Assembly: GCA_031268885.1 (NCBI GenBank)
Contig: JAIRWR010000082.1
Location: forward strand, 1-37,830
Source of the DNA: Synergistaceae bacterium
GTDB lineage: Bacteria > Synergistota > Synergistia > Synergistales > Synergistaceae
Length of the DNA stretch: 37,830 nt
Direction: 5' to 3'
The position numbers and the translations under genes are program-made. The notes under the pieces were generated by a model. The model saw only the letters and a program-made list of their open reading frames with translations. It did no database searches and had not been told where the DNA came from. The stretch's first letter is position 1; each line of letters starts with the position of its first letter. Below, piece by piece: positions 23,349-32,599 of the stretch.

Positions 23349-26300
23349 CTATCTCTCAAGCTGGACGCGTATCTGGTCATACTCCAGATTATCCAGCTTT
23401 TTCCTGAGCCACTCCACGAGGTCGTCCCCCGATTCGTATTTATATCGTTCGATTTCGGACAAGGCCTCATCCATTCCCGCTACGTCATAACGTCCGCAGC
23501 ATTCGAGTATCCTTCCCAGCAAGACGCCGTCGGGCGATGCTCTGCGCTCCCTGTCTCCCGTCGAACGCCGGAAACCGGTCTTCTCAAACATGGCGGAGAT
23601 ATCGGCGATCAGCTTTTCGACGGTCTGGATGAATGGGCCGTTTTTAGCGCGCACTCTGTCTATGTCGCCTGCCTTTGCCGCGTCCTCCAGCTCCTGAGCC
23701 GCGTATCCGGCGGCATCGGCGAATATGCCGGCGCATGAGCCCTTTATCCCGTGCACCATAATGGCGTATTCGCTCAAGGACCTCTCATCCACTAGACGAG
23801 CTCTGTCGAGCAGTGCGGGTGTGTTTGCCGCGAAGGAGCGAAGGACATCCAGGTACAGGCTCTCTTCTCCAAAGCGAGATATGCCGGAGGAGATGTCCAG
23901 GCCGTCGATTCGCGGATCTTCTATGGATAGCCGCGGGCTGACGCCGTCATCAGAGCCGGCGTTACTGTCCGGATCGTGTTTTACCGCCGTATCCGTCCCC
24001 TGCCCGACCGCTTCGGGGTGTCTCCCGGAGATCCATCTGTTCAGAAGAGCATCCAGCTTTACCACGTCGATGGGCTTTGATATGTAGCCCTGAAAGCCGT
24101 TTTCCAGGAACATATTTTCATTTCCGACAAGCGCGTTTGCGGTCAGCGCTATGATTGGCACGTCTTTCGCGTATTCCGTCCCGATCTCCTCTCGAATTAT
24201 TCGAACGGTCTCTATACCGTCCATCTCCGGCATCATGTGATCCATGAATATCGCGTCGTACAGGATTTTTCCCTCGCGGATCATCTCCACGGCGCGGCCG
24301 CCGCTCGACGCGGTGTGTATGGTGAGTTCGTACGGCGCCATGAGCCCCTTCGCGACGTCAAGGTTTGTGACTACATCATCTACTATCAAGACCTTGCCGT
24401 AGGGCATCTTTATCCGGGATAGATTTCTGGCGACGTGGCTGTCCATGAGACGGAACGTCTTCAGGTTTCGTGCCGTCTCAATGCCGATCGGTTCAGGATC
24501 CGCTATCTCCTGACGGATTCTGACCGTGAAGACGGATCCCTTTCCGTATTCGCTCTTGACATCTACAGAACCGTCCATCAGACCGACGAGATTCTTGCAG
24601 ATCGACAGCCCAAGCCCGGTCCCCTCTATCTTGCGGTTTGTGTTTGTGTCGAGCTGTCTGTATTCCACAAATATATTTTCGATATCCTCTTCTCTTATGC
24701 CGATGCCGGTATCGCTGACGACGTATTCCATCCAGGCGTAATCGCCGTGCCGCTCGCAGGTCACTCTGAGGCCAACCTTTCCCTTAGATGTATATTTAAA
24801 CGCGTTGGAGAGAATGTTGTTTAATATCTGCTTGATTCGAATCTCGTCCCCAAGCAATTTGACTGGGATATCTTCGCTTATCTGAGGTTCGAACAGAATC
24901 GGCTTCGAGGCTATCCGCACCACGTTTAGATGGATGGTGTCGCTTATGAGATTCGGAAAGTCGTAGATCGCCGGGTTGATCTCGAATTTCCCGGACTCGA
25001 TCTTCGATATGTCTAAAATGTCGTTTATTATGCTGAGAAGCGTCGAGCCTGATTTGAATATGGTCTCTATGTTATCGTGCGTGTTCTTCGGAAGGGAGTT
25101 TTGCAGCTCTATTTCGCTGAGGCCTATCACCGCGTTCAGGGGAGTTCGTATCTCGTGGCTTATGTTGGCAAGAAACGCGCTCTTGGCCTGAGACGCCTCT
25201 TCAGCTCTCCTTGCCTGGAGGTATTCAGTCATATCGTGAAACAGCGCCATACACCCGATCACCTTGTCGTCAGCCCCGATCATCGGGGTGAATCGGACGG
25301 TATAGCTGTGGGAAGCGTCTCCGTGGCCAAAACTGATCGTATTGTCCTGCGATATATTTCTCCCCTCGGTTATCGATCTCGTGAAGTTTTCAGCAAACTC
25401 GGCCGTCTGAGAGGCGCCCAGCAGATCTCCGAGGACTTCTGAGAATATCCTGCCTCTTATCTGATCGAAGCTGGCGATATCCGCTTGTCTCATGAAGGCG
25501 TCGGTACAGTCTATGAATCTTCCGTCCCCGTCGAAGATGAGTATGGCGTCGGGACTGTTATGCATGAGTCTTTCGAGGAATATCTCCTGTTTTGTCTTTT
25601 CGGCGGATAACTCCGATATATTTTTCGCGAAGAGACTTGACAACCACAGGGCAATTACGGCGAAGACGCCTCCTGTTATCGCGACTCGAATTATCGAGAC
25701 AGTGATCGCGTGATTGAGAGGATGCTCCGAGACGCCGGCGGACAACATTCCAATAACTTTGCCGTTGAGGACAAACGGTTTGTTCATCACCCGCAGCTCC
25801 TGTCCATCCGCTAATTTCAACTCTCCGTAGAGGGACTCGTGTCTTTCCAGGACAGCGGCTGCCATATCCGGATTGGACTTTGTGTTTATCATGCGCACGC
25901 CATTTTCGACCAAGGTGCTGTTCACCCGCGTGTCTCCGTAGTAAAGCGACAGTTCGGCTCTGTACATACCTGCCAGATTGTCCAGCAGGTAGCGTTTGTC
26001 CAAGTTAACTCCGATCGCTATGGCGCCTACTATTTCGGAGTCCTTCATCACCGGAACTCCATAGAACAACCCCAGATTTATCGTCGTTCCCCGCTCGATA
26101 GTCAGTACTGCCTGTCTATTCAGGGCCGGAGCGAAGTATCCTCTCTCCGACACGTTGTCGCCTATCATGTTAGGCTCGTGCGGACGGCTTAAAACCACTC
26201 CGTTCGCGTCTGTAACCGTGATCGTATCGAATCCTGATATCTTGAGATATGTCAGCATCATCCTGTTCAAGGTATTGGCGTCTCTTTTTTCGATGAGATA

Positions 26301-26531
26301 TGCCAACTCATTCATTTCGCTGAGCACCGTGCCGAATATCTTCATGCGTCCTATCATCGAATCTATCTCCTTGCCAAGACCATCAGCCGCGGTGCTAACG
26401 ATGTTGTCCATCTCGTCGCGCATCGCTCTGATGAATACCAAACTGCTGACAGCGGAGACTGTCATTATACCGGCAAGTACCAAGAAAAAACTCACAGCGA
26501 AAACCCTGCTGCTTATGCGTAATTTGGTCAA
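23349..26531 (-). CDS. Hybrid sensor histidine kinase (Cache-PAS-HisKA-HATPase-REC-HPt)
   Basis: The 1060-aa protein has transmembrane helices near 10-35 and 283-305 that bracket an extracytoplasmic Cache-type sensor (about 45-270, with GYFAPALNRQ and LGLFYGVPVMKDSEIVGAIA). A PAS domain follows (323-435, NSPDAILIFDGDGRFIDCT). The dimerisation domain holds the phospho-accepting His459 in FLANISHEIRTPLNAVIG. The ATPase shows GTGLGLSICKNL. The receiver has LIVDDVVTNLDVAKGL and phospho-acceptor Asp764 in FMDHMMPEMDG. A C-terminal HPt domain has His927 in VHGIKGSCAG. This makes it a complete phosphorelay kinase lacking only the final regulator. Cache domains often sense small carboxylates or amino acids. 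The TTG start at 26531 follows AGAGGTGA by 8 bases. No response-regulator gene is adjacent. Confidence 0.92.
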   Translation of the reverse strand: MTKLRISSRVFAVSFFLVLAGIMTVSAVSSLVFIRAMRDEMDNIVSTAADGLGKEIDSMIGRMKIFGTVLSEMNELAYLIEKRDANTLNRMMLTYLKISGFDTITVTDANGVVLSRPHEPNMIGDNVSERGYFAPALNRQAVLTIERGTTINLGLFYGVPVMKDSEIVGAIAIGVNLDKRYLLDNLAGMYRAELSLYYGDTRVNSTLVENGVRMINTKSNPDMAAAVLERHESLYGELKLADGQELRVMNKPFVLNGKVIGMLSAGVSEHPLNHAITVSIIRVAITGGVFAVIALWLSSLFAKNISELSAEKTKQEIFLERLMHNSPDAILIFDGDGRFIDCTDAFMRQADIASFDQIRGRIFSEVLGDLLGASQTAEFAENFTRSITEGRNISQDNTISFGHGDASHSYTVRFTPMIGADDKVIGCMALFHDMTEYLQARRAEEASQAKSAFLANISHEIRTPLNAVIGLSEIELQNSLPKNTHDNIETIFKSGSTLLSIINDILDISKIESGKFEINPAIYDFPNLISDTIHLNVVRIASKPILFEPQISEDIPVKLLGDEIRIKQILNNILSNAFKYTSKGKVGLRVTCERHGDYAWMEYVVSDTGIGIREEDIENIFVEYRQLDTNTNRKIEGTGLGLSICKNLVGLMDGSVDVKSEYGKGSVFTVRIRQEIADPEPIGIETARNLKTFRLMDSHVARNLSRIKMPYGKVLIVDDVVTNLDVAKGLMAPYELTIHTASSGGRAVEMIREGKILYDAIFMDHMMPEMDGIETVRIIREEIGTEYAKDVPIIALTANALVGNENMFLENGFQGYISKPIDVVKLDALLNRWISGRHPEAVGQGTDTAVKHDPDSNAGSDDGVSPRLSIEDPRIDGLDISSGISRFGEESLYLDVLRSFAANTPALLDRARLVDERSLSEYAIMVHGIKGSCAGIFADAAGYAAQELEDAAKAGDIDRVRAKNGPFIQTVEKLIADISAMFEKTGFRRSTGDRERRASPDGVLLGRILECCGRYDVAGMDEALSEIERYKYESGDDLVEWLRKKLDNLEYDQIRVQLER

Positions 26532-26862
26532 GTATCTGTCACCTCTTGTTCCAGCCTTGAGCTGAACACGCAGCGTAAACTCGACATAAATACAGCTTTC
26601 TCAATGCCGCGGGTTTGACAAAGTTATCAATAGGCCTTAATAATTCCCCCAGATCGCCGTTATTATCATGAATTGGCCGTGACAGCTCAACTTTGAAGAT
26701 TATAGCGCAAACATCGTTGTTTTTAGAGCCACCGATGAAGACAACGACTAAATAACAAAAACAATGTTTAGCAATTTTAGAATGCAAGTCCACCGGTATT
26801 TTTAAGAAGGTTAATTTAATATCACTGGGGTTTGAGTGGTAAAGACTTAAAAGATGATTCTA
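26532..26862. other. 331-bp intergenic region between galactokinase and kinase genes
   Basis: No gene is evident. On the minus strand a TATAAT hexamer at 26704-26699 faces the kinase gene, with only a weak -35 candidate. It would give a leader of about 160 bases. No clear terminator for the galactokinase gene was found. Confidence 0.4.
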
Positions 26863-28161
26863 TCAAGACATTTTTACTATCTTTATGCCGCCAGGCACGC
26901 GCAACCACAAAATATGACAGGCATCGTCTCCGAACACGCCGCGCATTACAGCGCAATACTCTCCCAACAGTTCTTCCGGCACAAAGGCTTGAATCGTTCC
27001 GGCAAAGCCCCCGCCCTGAAGCCTGCACGCTCCAAGTCCACGCAGAACGGACTGGGAGATGGCGAGTCCCACCGTTATGCCCTGTCTGTCGGGAGTTTTT
27101 ATGGAATACGCGTTCTGGTTGAACTCGAATGACGAATGCCCGCTCTCGGTAATCAGTTTGAGAAAGCGTTGCGTGTCGCCTCTTTCGACCGCGAGAACGG
27201 CCTCGCGCACGCGCCCACACTCCTCGAAAAAGTGTATAGCGCGGGTGATCGCGCGGTCACCCACGTCCTCCCTCACGTTCGCGATTCGCTTCAAAAGATC
27301 GTCATAGCGCACTTCTCGAAGACAGCGTTTGCCTAAGCGCGAGGCGACGCTCTCCATTTCGCTCCTGATCGCGGCGTATTCGTCCGTCAGGTCTGAGTGA
27401 TCTCCCTTGGTGTCCGTGACGACAAGACGCAGACCGCTGGACGGGAGGTCGAGAGAGACCTTCTCAACGACCGGCGCGGACGGGTTTTTCAAGTCGATCG
27501 CCAGCGTTCCTCCGATTGAGCAGGTTATCTGGTCCATCAATCCCGAGGGTTTGCCGAAAAACGCGTTTTCAGCATACTGTCCGATGAGCCCCAGAGTGAC
27601 CGGATCGAAGCGCGATTCGTTGTATTCGGCATTCAAGATCGTGCCGATACAGACCTCAAACGCGGCCGAACTCGACAGCCCGCTGCCCTTCAGAACGTCG
27701 GAGACGGTATAGGCGTCAAATCCGCCGAGTTCTCCCCCCCTCTCCCTAAGACCGGCGGCAACCCCACGTATCATAGCGGACGACCGTCCGTATTCGCCCT
27801 CGTTCGGTTCGAGCCGCGACAGATCCACACTGTCCTCGTATTCAAATCCGCGTGAACGAAGCTTTATGGTCCCGCTGTCCGACTTCGACACGACCGCGAT
27901 GATATCGAGGTTCACCGCGGCGGCCATGACAACGCCGTTGTTGTGGTCTGTGTGATTCCCACACAGCTCTACTCTTCCTGGCACGGAGTAGATGGAGACC
28001 TCGCGCGGCGCGCCGTAGCTCTCGGAGAAGCCGTTGAGCGCGTGGGTGTATCTCTTCCTCTGCCGCGCCGCCGTTCCGTCATCCGTCCCGTATAAGAGAG
28101 AAAAAATAGAATCATATTCGCCGGCTTGGATCTTCTCGGCCAACCGTGACGCCGTTGCCAC
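26863..28161 (-). CDS. Galactokinase-family (GHMP) sugar kinase
   Basis: The 432-aa protein carries the three GHMP motifs. Motif 1 is PGRVELCGNHTDHNNG (61-76), motif 2 is KGSGLSSSAAFEV (158-170) and motif 3 is LQGGGFAGTI near the C-terminus. SGLMDQITCSIGG matches the catalytic-Asp loop of galactokinase. Canonical galactokinases read GEHTDYN in motif 1, where the Glu binds galactose; here that position is Asn69. The protein is also about 40 residues longer than typical GalK, mostly at the N-terminus. So the sugar may be galactose or a related hexose. The start is a GTG at 28161 preceded by GAGGGTGG, and a promoter lies at 28275-28304. No galT or galE neighbours are seen. The kinase fold is certain, the substrate less so. 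Confidence 0.82.
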   Translation of the reverse strand: MATASRLAEKIQAGEYDSIFSLLYGTDDGTAARQRKRYTHALNGFSESYGAPREVSIYSVPGRVELCGNHTDHNNGVVMAAAVNLDIIAVVSKSDSGTIKLRSRGFEYEDSVDLSRLEPNEGEYGRSSAMIRGVAAGLRERGGELGGFDAYTVSDVLKGSGLSSSAAFEVCIGTILNAEYNESRFDPVTLGLIGQYAENAFFGKPSGLMDQITCSIGGTLAIDLKNPSAPVVEKVSLDLPSSGLRLVVTDTKGDHSDLTDEYAAIRSEMESVASRLGKRCLREVRYDDLLKRIANVREDVGDRAITRAIHFFEECGRVREAVLAVERGDTQRFLKLITESGHSSFEFNQNAYSIKTPDRQGITVGLAISQSVLRGLGACRLQGGGFAGTIQAFVPEELLGEYCAVMRGVFGDDACHILWLRVPGGIKIVKMS

Positions 28162-28274
28162 GCAACCACCCTCTAATCACTTCAAATGTTCCATCGCCGC
28201 TCTCTAAAGACACCCCTCCGCAAGCGGTTCAATCCAAATCTCCACTTCAGCCGGCCAAAACATAATCTATGCAT

Positions 28275-28304
28275 AGTATACTCGCAAACTAAAACATTTA
28301 TCAA
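28275..28304 (-). promoter_or_regulatory. Promoter of the galactokinase-family gene
   Basis: On the minus strand TTGATA (28304-28299) and TATACT (28280-28275) are separated by 18 bases. The predicted transcript would have a leader of about 105 bases before the GTG at 28161. Confidence 0.55.
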
Positions 28305-28402
28305 GCGATGAGGAGAGCCGCCGCGCTCCGTAATCGTATCGCGCGACGTGAACCCAGGAGTAAACAACATCTTAAAGCGGTTACGGAAAAATACATATCC
28401 AT

Positions 28403-28432
28403 TTGACTTTAGTTGACCATTCCTGTTATAAT
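28403..28432 (+). promoter_or_regulatory. Promoter of htpG
   Basis: TTGACT (28403-28408), 18 bases, TATAAT (28427-28432) form a good sigma-70 promoter 44 bases upstream of the htpG ATG. No CIRCE-type inverted repeat was seen between promoter and start. Confidence 0.7.
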
Positions 28433-28475
28433 CGCGTGGCATTTTACAGATCACCGTAATAAAAGGAGGAGCAAG

Positions 28476-30383
28476 ATGTCGCAATCCGCGAACAACTTAG
28501 AAAAGCACGAATTTCAGAGCGAGGCGAAACAGGTGTTGGAGCTCATGATCAATTCCGTCTACTCCAACCCCGATATATTCCTGAGAGAGCTCATCTCGAA
28601 CGCGTCAGACGCCATAGACAAACTTCGGATTGAGGGGCTGAGCAACGAGACGATCTCCGGCTTGGCGCGAGACGGAAAGATAACTGTCACAATCGACAGG
28701 GATGCCAGGTCCGTCACGGTGTCGGACAACGGGCTCGGAATGTCCCGCGACGAGCTGATATCCTATCTGGGGACTATAGCTCGCAGTGGCACGAAGGAGT
28801 TCATCAGAGCGATGCGCGACGCTCAGTCTGGCGGAAGCGACCTCATCGGTCAGTTTGGAGTTGGCTTTTACTCATCCTTCATCGTCGCGTCGAAGGTGAC
28901 GGTCAGAACGCGCAGGGCCGGAGACGATGAGTCGTGGGTGTGGGATTCTTCTGGAGACGGAACGTTCACAGTGGAGCCGGGGGATATGAAGACGAACGGA
29001 ACAGATATCATCCTGTGCCTCAAGGAGAGGACAGCCGATGAGGACGATGACACGAAGGACTACCTCTCCGCTTGGACGCTCCGAAACATAATCAAGCAGT
29101 ATTCCGACTTTGTGTCATATCCGATCTGTGTCGTGGAGAAGGGAAAGAACTCCAAGGACGATGGAGAGCCCGTCAACTCAATGAAGGCCTTGTGGACCCG
29201 GCCTGAGAGCGAGGTAACGAGCGAGGAGTATTTTGAGTTCTATCGCCATATCGCTCACGACTGGGAGACGCCCATTGAGCGCATAGTTTACAAGACGGAG
29301 GGGACGAACGAGTTCCACGCCCTGATGTTCATCCCATCACGTCCGCCGATGGATCTGTACTACCGTGAAGGCAAGCACGGCGTACAGCTCTACATACGAA
29401 GGGTGTTCATAATGAACGACTGCCGCGACCTCATTCCAGAATACATGAGATTCATAAAGGGGGTTGTGGACTCCGAGGACTTGCCGCTCAATGTCTCCCG
29501 CGAGATCCTGCAGCAGGACAGGCAGACCTCCATGATAAAACGCAGCCTCACCCGAAAAATTCTGGATTCCCTTAAAAAGATAAAGCAGGAGCGTCCCGAC
29601 GATTACAAGAAATTCTGGATGTCGTTCGGCCCAGTGCTGAAGGAGGGCTTAGTCTCCGACCACAAAAACGGGGAAGCCATAATGAAGCTCTGCCTCTTCA
29701 ACAGCTCGAAGGGGGAGAGGACCACCCTGGATGACTATGTCGCGTCGATGAAGGAGAAGCAGAACAGCATATACTACATCACTGGCTCATCAACGTCTTC
29801 ACTGTTGAATTCGCCCAAGCTAGAATCGTTCAAAAAACGCGGCGTCGAGGTTCTGCTGCTCGGAGACCCGGTCGATGAGCTGTGGGTCACGACGGCGGGA
29901 AAGTTCGGGGACTACCCCTTCATATCCGTCGTCTCCGCCGACGTTGAGATCGAGGGAGACGAGAAGGAGAGCGCGGAGGATAAGGAGGCGGCGAAGAGGA
30001 TCGAGGAGACCGGATTTCTGGCCAGGATCAAGGATGCGTTCTCCCGTCAGGAAGGGATAGCGAAGTCAGTTGAGGATGTGAGGCTCTCGACCCGCCTGGT
30101 GGACTCCCCGGCCACATTCGTTCAGTTGGGCGATCCAGTCTCCGCGCAGATGAGGAACATGTTTAAGACGATGGGACAAGATCTGCCAGAGGAGAAGAGG
30201 GTTTTGGAGCTGAACCCCAACCACCCTCTTATCAGGAAAATTGCTGCCCTGCCAGAGGCCGACAAGGATAAATTCGAGATATGGAGCACGATTCTGTCCG
30301 GCCTTGCCCAGGTATCCGACGGCGAACCAGTCGAAAATGGACGAGTGTTTACTGCGACGCTGACGAAACTTCTTGAGGGGTAG
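28476..30383 (+). CDS. htpG: Chaperone protein HtpG (Hsp90)
   Basis: The 635-aa protein is a full-length bacterial Hsp90, a dimeric ATP-dependent cytosolic chaperone. The N-terminal ATPase has INSVYSNPDIFLRELISNAS (about 25-44), VSDNGLGMSRDEL and LIGQFGVGFYSSFIV. The middle domain has YIRRVFIMNDCRDLIPEYM and LPLNVSREILQQD. The C-terminal dimerisation domain ends near LNPNHPLIRKI. The ATG at 28476 follows AAAAGGAGGAGCAAG; a longer in-frame extension to 28413 overlaps the promoter. It is monocistronic with tRNA-Asn downstream. No transcription terminator is obvious between them. Confidence 0.97.
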   Translation: MSQSANNLEKHEFQSEAKQVLELMINSVYSNPDIFLRELISNASDAIDKLRIEGLSNETISGLARDGKITVTIDRDARSVTVSDNGLGMSRDELISYLGTIARSGTKEFIRAMRDAQSGGSDLIGQFGVGFYSSFIVASKVTVRTRRAGDDESWVWDSSGDGTFTVEPGDMKTNGTDIILCLKERTADEDDDTKDYLSAWTLRNIIKQYSDFVSYPICVVEKGKNSKDDGEPVNSMKALWTRPESEVTSEEYFEFYRHIAHDWETPIERIVYKTEGTNEFHALMFIPSRPPMDLYYREGKHGVQLYIRRVFIMNDCRDLIPEYMRFIKGVVDSEDLPLNVSREILQQDRQTSMIKRSLTRKILDSLKKIKQERPDDYKKFWMSFGPVLKEGLVSDHKNGEAIMKLCLFNSSKGERTTLDDYVASMKEKQNSIYYITGSSTSSLLNSPKLESFKKRGVEVLLLGDPVDELWVTTAGKFGDYPFISVVSADVEIEGDEKESAEDKEAAKRIEETGFLARIKDAFSRQEGIAKSVEDVRLSTRLVDSPATFVQLGDPVSAQMRNMFKTMGQDLPEEKRVLELNPNHPLIRKIAALPEADKDKFEIWSTILSGLAQVSDGEPVENGRVFTATLTKLLEG

Positions 30384-30414
30384 GAGTCTGTTAAAATAGG
30401 ACGGCATATTTATC

Positions 30415-30442
30415 TTGACAGCTCTGGAAAATATGTTAGGAT
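30415..30442 (+). promoter_or_regulatory. Promoter of tRNA-Asn
   Basis: TTGACA (30415-30420), a 16-base spacer and TAGGAT (30437-30442) lie 22 bases upstream of the mature tRNA. The perfect -35 box suggests independent transcription of the tRNA. Confidence 0.6.
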
Positions 30443-30464
30443 ACAGCTCGTTAGGTTGATTTAT

Positions 30465-30540
30465 TCCTCGGTAGCTCAATCGGCAGAGCGGGTGGCTGTT
30501 AACCACTAGGTTCGAGGTTCGAGTCCTCGCCGAGGAGCCA
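30465..30540 (+). tRNA. tRNA-Asn (anticodon GTT)
   Basis: The 76-nt sequence folds as a cloverleaf. The acceptor stem is TCCTCGG (30465-30471) with CCGAGGA (30530-30536), followed by discriminator G and encoded CCA. The D arm contains AGCTCAATCGGCAGAGC. The anticodon stem GGTGG pairs with CCACT (wobble allowed) around the loop CTGTTAA, with GTT at 30498-30500. The T arm has GGTTCGAGTCC. Confidence 0.97.
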
Positions 30541-30559
30541 ATATTTTGAGGGTAGTACG

Positions 30560-30589
30560 CGTCTGTGTCGTTGCGGCACAGACGTTTTT
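30560..30589 (+). terminator. Rho-independent terminator after tRNA-Asn
   Basis: CGTCTGTG (30560-30567) and CACAGACG (30577-30584) form a perfect 8-bp stem with a nine-base loop, followed by TTTTT (30585-30589). Confidence 0.85.
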
Positions 30590-30633
30590 GGTGTGCCCAG
30601 CTATGTAATTGCTTGGCCGTCCGATTGGCAACC

Positions 30634-31503
30634 TCATCTTTGGGCTAAATATCCCAACAGCGACGGGTACATTGGCTTCCAATTGAGCGTGGTCTGTGTA
30701 ATCTCGCTCGACGCTGGGTTATCAGCACCGACGATCTGTCCGAGAAAGCCGAAATGCTCAGCCGCTTTTTCCGCTGAAATCCCGGCGGCCGGCACGTTCA
30801 GCCTCTTGCCTATCGCTTCCGCGACATCGCGAAACGGAACAGCCCCATTACCGACACCTTGATACTTCGCGCCGCTCACGCCTCTTTCAAGCACGAGCAG
30901 ATACAGCTTCGCCAGATCAAGTACGTTGACAGAGTTAATGCGGTTGCTGCCGTCGCCGACGTATGCGGATATACCTCTCTGTCCCGCGATTCCTATAAGA
31001 GCCGCGATGAAACCGTTTGTTAAGGCTTCACCGTAGACGAACCGCGACGGGCGCACGATGCGCGCATCAACGCCGCAATCCGCAAACGGCAGCGCCGCCG
31101 CTTCCGACATACGCGGGAATCTTCCGCTCTCGTCATTCTCGGTGACGACACGGCCATCTTCTCCGTTCGGAACGCCGGAAGTCACGATAAAAGGCTTGTT
31201 TGTACCGACGAGAGCTCCTCCGAGCGCTTCAATCGCTTGTCTGTCGGTTTGCCCCGCCGCGATAAAGTCCGCGAAGTTATGAACGAACGCAAGGTGCATA
31301 ACCGCGTCGGCATTCTCCGCGCCGCGTTTCAAACTATCCAAATCTTCGAGCGAGCCGTAAAACGATGATGCCCCAAGCTCCGCGAGTCTCTGTTTGGACG
31401 TGTCGGAACGCGCAAGTCCCGTAACTTCGTGTCCCGCGCCAATTAACTCCCGAATAACGGCGGAACCGATAAATCCAGTGCCGCCCGTGATAAATACTTT
31501 CAT
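30634..31503 (-). CDS. NAD-dependent epimerase/dehydratase-like SDR protein
   Basis: The 289-aa protein begins with the extended-SDR nucleotide-binding motif MKVFITGGTGFIGSAVIREL (GxxGxxG). A DAVMHLAF segment follows at strand 4, then a C-terminal half with ARIVRPSRFVYGEAL and NRINSVNVLDLAKLYLL. The classical YxxxK catalytic pair is not obvious; RFVYGEAL sits where substrate loops usually lie, so it may be an atypical SDR or an NmrA-like member. The ATG at 31503 is chosen because GGAGG is 9 bases upstream; the ATG at 31509 is too close to it. It is a single gene near the tRNA terminator. The substrate is unknown. Confidence 0.8.
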   Translation of the reverse strand: MKVFITGGTGFIGSAVIRELIGAGHEVTGLARSDTSKQRLAELGASSFYGSLEDLDSLKRGAENADAVMHLAFVHNFADFIAAGQTDRQAIEALGGALVGTNKPFIVTSGVPNGEDGRVVTENDESGRFPRMSEAAALPFADCGVDARIVRPSRFVYGEALTNGFIAALIGIAGQRGISAYVGDGSNRINSVNVLDLAKLYLLVLERGVSGAKYQGVGNGAVPFRDVAEAIGKRLNVPAAGISAEKAAEHFGFLGQIVGADNPASSEITQTTLNWKPMYPSLLGYLAQR

Positions 31504-31576
31504 AATCATTCTCCTCCTTCGTTTATTGCGGCGATAACGGAAAGTGTTGCGTCCTGCCCATTAATACCTTCCTGAA

Positions 31577-31582
31577 ATTATA
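31577..31582 (-). promoter_or_regulatory. Possible -10 box of the SDR gene
   Basis: TATAAT on the minus strand (31582-31577), about 75 bases upstream of the ATG at 31503. No good -35 box sits at the right distance, so it may be weak or activator-dependent. Confidence 0.3.
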
Positions 31583-31663
31583 TATCATCGGCGGGAATTC
31601 AGGTTGATAATAATTATTCGAGTTTTGATTCAGGCTAGTGATGCCGCTGGTTGCGGTGAGGCG

Positions 31664-32599
31664 TCACATCCCCCTGAGCTTCAACTCCCGCGAGAGGCGC
31701 GACAGCGCTTTCACGCCCGCTACAGAGTTGCCTCCCTTGTCCAGGGGCGGGGAGAAGACCGCCAAGCCCATTCTTCCAGGCGCCGCGCATACTATGCCTC
31801 CGCTCACCCCGCTCTTTGCTGGAACTCCAACCTTTACGGCAAATTCACCCGATTCGTCGTACAATCCGCACACGCTCATGAGCCCCGTCACCGTGTACGC
31901 GGTGTCGATCGATATCATCCGCTCCTCGGTGACCGGGTTCAACCCAGCGTTGGCGAGGGTCGATCCCATAACCGCCAGATCGTCGGTTCTGACGTCTATG
32001 CTGCACAGTTTGAAGTATAGGCTCAGGCTCTCCTCGACGCCGAACGGGAGGGTTCCAACACTGTGCATGAAGTATGCCAGCGCCCGGTTGCGATCGGCAG
32101 TCGAGCTCTCGGACATATATACGCGCTCGTTGACCTTCAGTCCGCCGCGGCGGCCAGTCATCCCGGACGCGAACTTCAACAGATCGTCAATGGCCCGCTC
32201 TCCAAGGCGGTCTTCGATCATCCCCGCCAACACGATGGAGCCGGAGTTGATGAATGGGTTCAGGGGAGTGCTAGATGTCATCTCCAGCTTCATTATGGAG
32301 TTAAACGGCTCAGAGCATGGCTCCATCCCAACCCTGGCGAAGACGTAGTCATGCCCGAATATCTCCAGCGCGAATGACAGGGCGACGACCTTCGACATGG
32401 ACTGCATGGAAAAGAGCGAGTCCGAATCGCCGGACGAGAAGACGGATCCGTCAAGGGTGGCGGCGGATAGCGAAAAGAGCGCCGTGTCGGTCTTTGCGAG
32501 TTCGGGTATATATGTGGCCTGTCTGCCTCCGCCGGTCATGGTACGACAGTCTGAAGCCGTTCTGTCCAGTATGCCCTGGAGATTAAGTCCGTCATTCAT
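31664..32599 (-). CDS. glsA: Glutaminase (serine-dependent, GlsA type)
   Basis: This 311-aa enzyme hydrolyses glutamine to glutamate and ammonia. It has the beta-lactamase-like fold with the nucleophile motif SMSK (Ser67, Lys70) inside LFSMQSMSKVVALSFALE. Other family segments are PLNPFINSGSIVLAGMI, STADRNRALAYFMHSVG, and KSGVSGGIVCAAPGRMGLAV near the end. Length matches the family. Its ATG (32599) overlaps the stop region of the symporter gene by 8 bases (ATGAATGA), so translation is coupled. The pair would import and deaminate glutamine, feeding glutamate fermentation or nitrogen supply. Confidence 0.95.
   Translation of the reverse strand: MNDGLNLQGILDRTASDCRTMTGGGRQATYIPELAKTDTALFSLSAATLDGSVFSSGDSDSLFSMQSMSKVVALSFALEIFGHDYVFARVGMEPCSEPFNSIMKLEMTSSTPLNPFINSGSIVLAGMIEDRLGERAIDDLLKFASGMTGRRGGLKVNERVYMSESSTADRNRALAYFMHSVGTLPFGVEESLSLYFKLCSIDVRTDDLAVMGSTLANAGLNPVTEERMISIDTAYTVTGLMSVCGLYDESGEFAVKVGVPAKSGVSGGIVCAAPGRMGLAVFSPPLDKGGNSVAGVKALSRLSRELKLRGM

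Noticed and set aside
26827-26844. Another possible copy of the 18-bp repeat (CTGGGGTTTGAGTGG) downstream of the galactokinase-family gene.
   Set aside because: Only about 14 of 18 positions agree and the most distinctive end differs.
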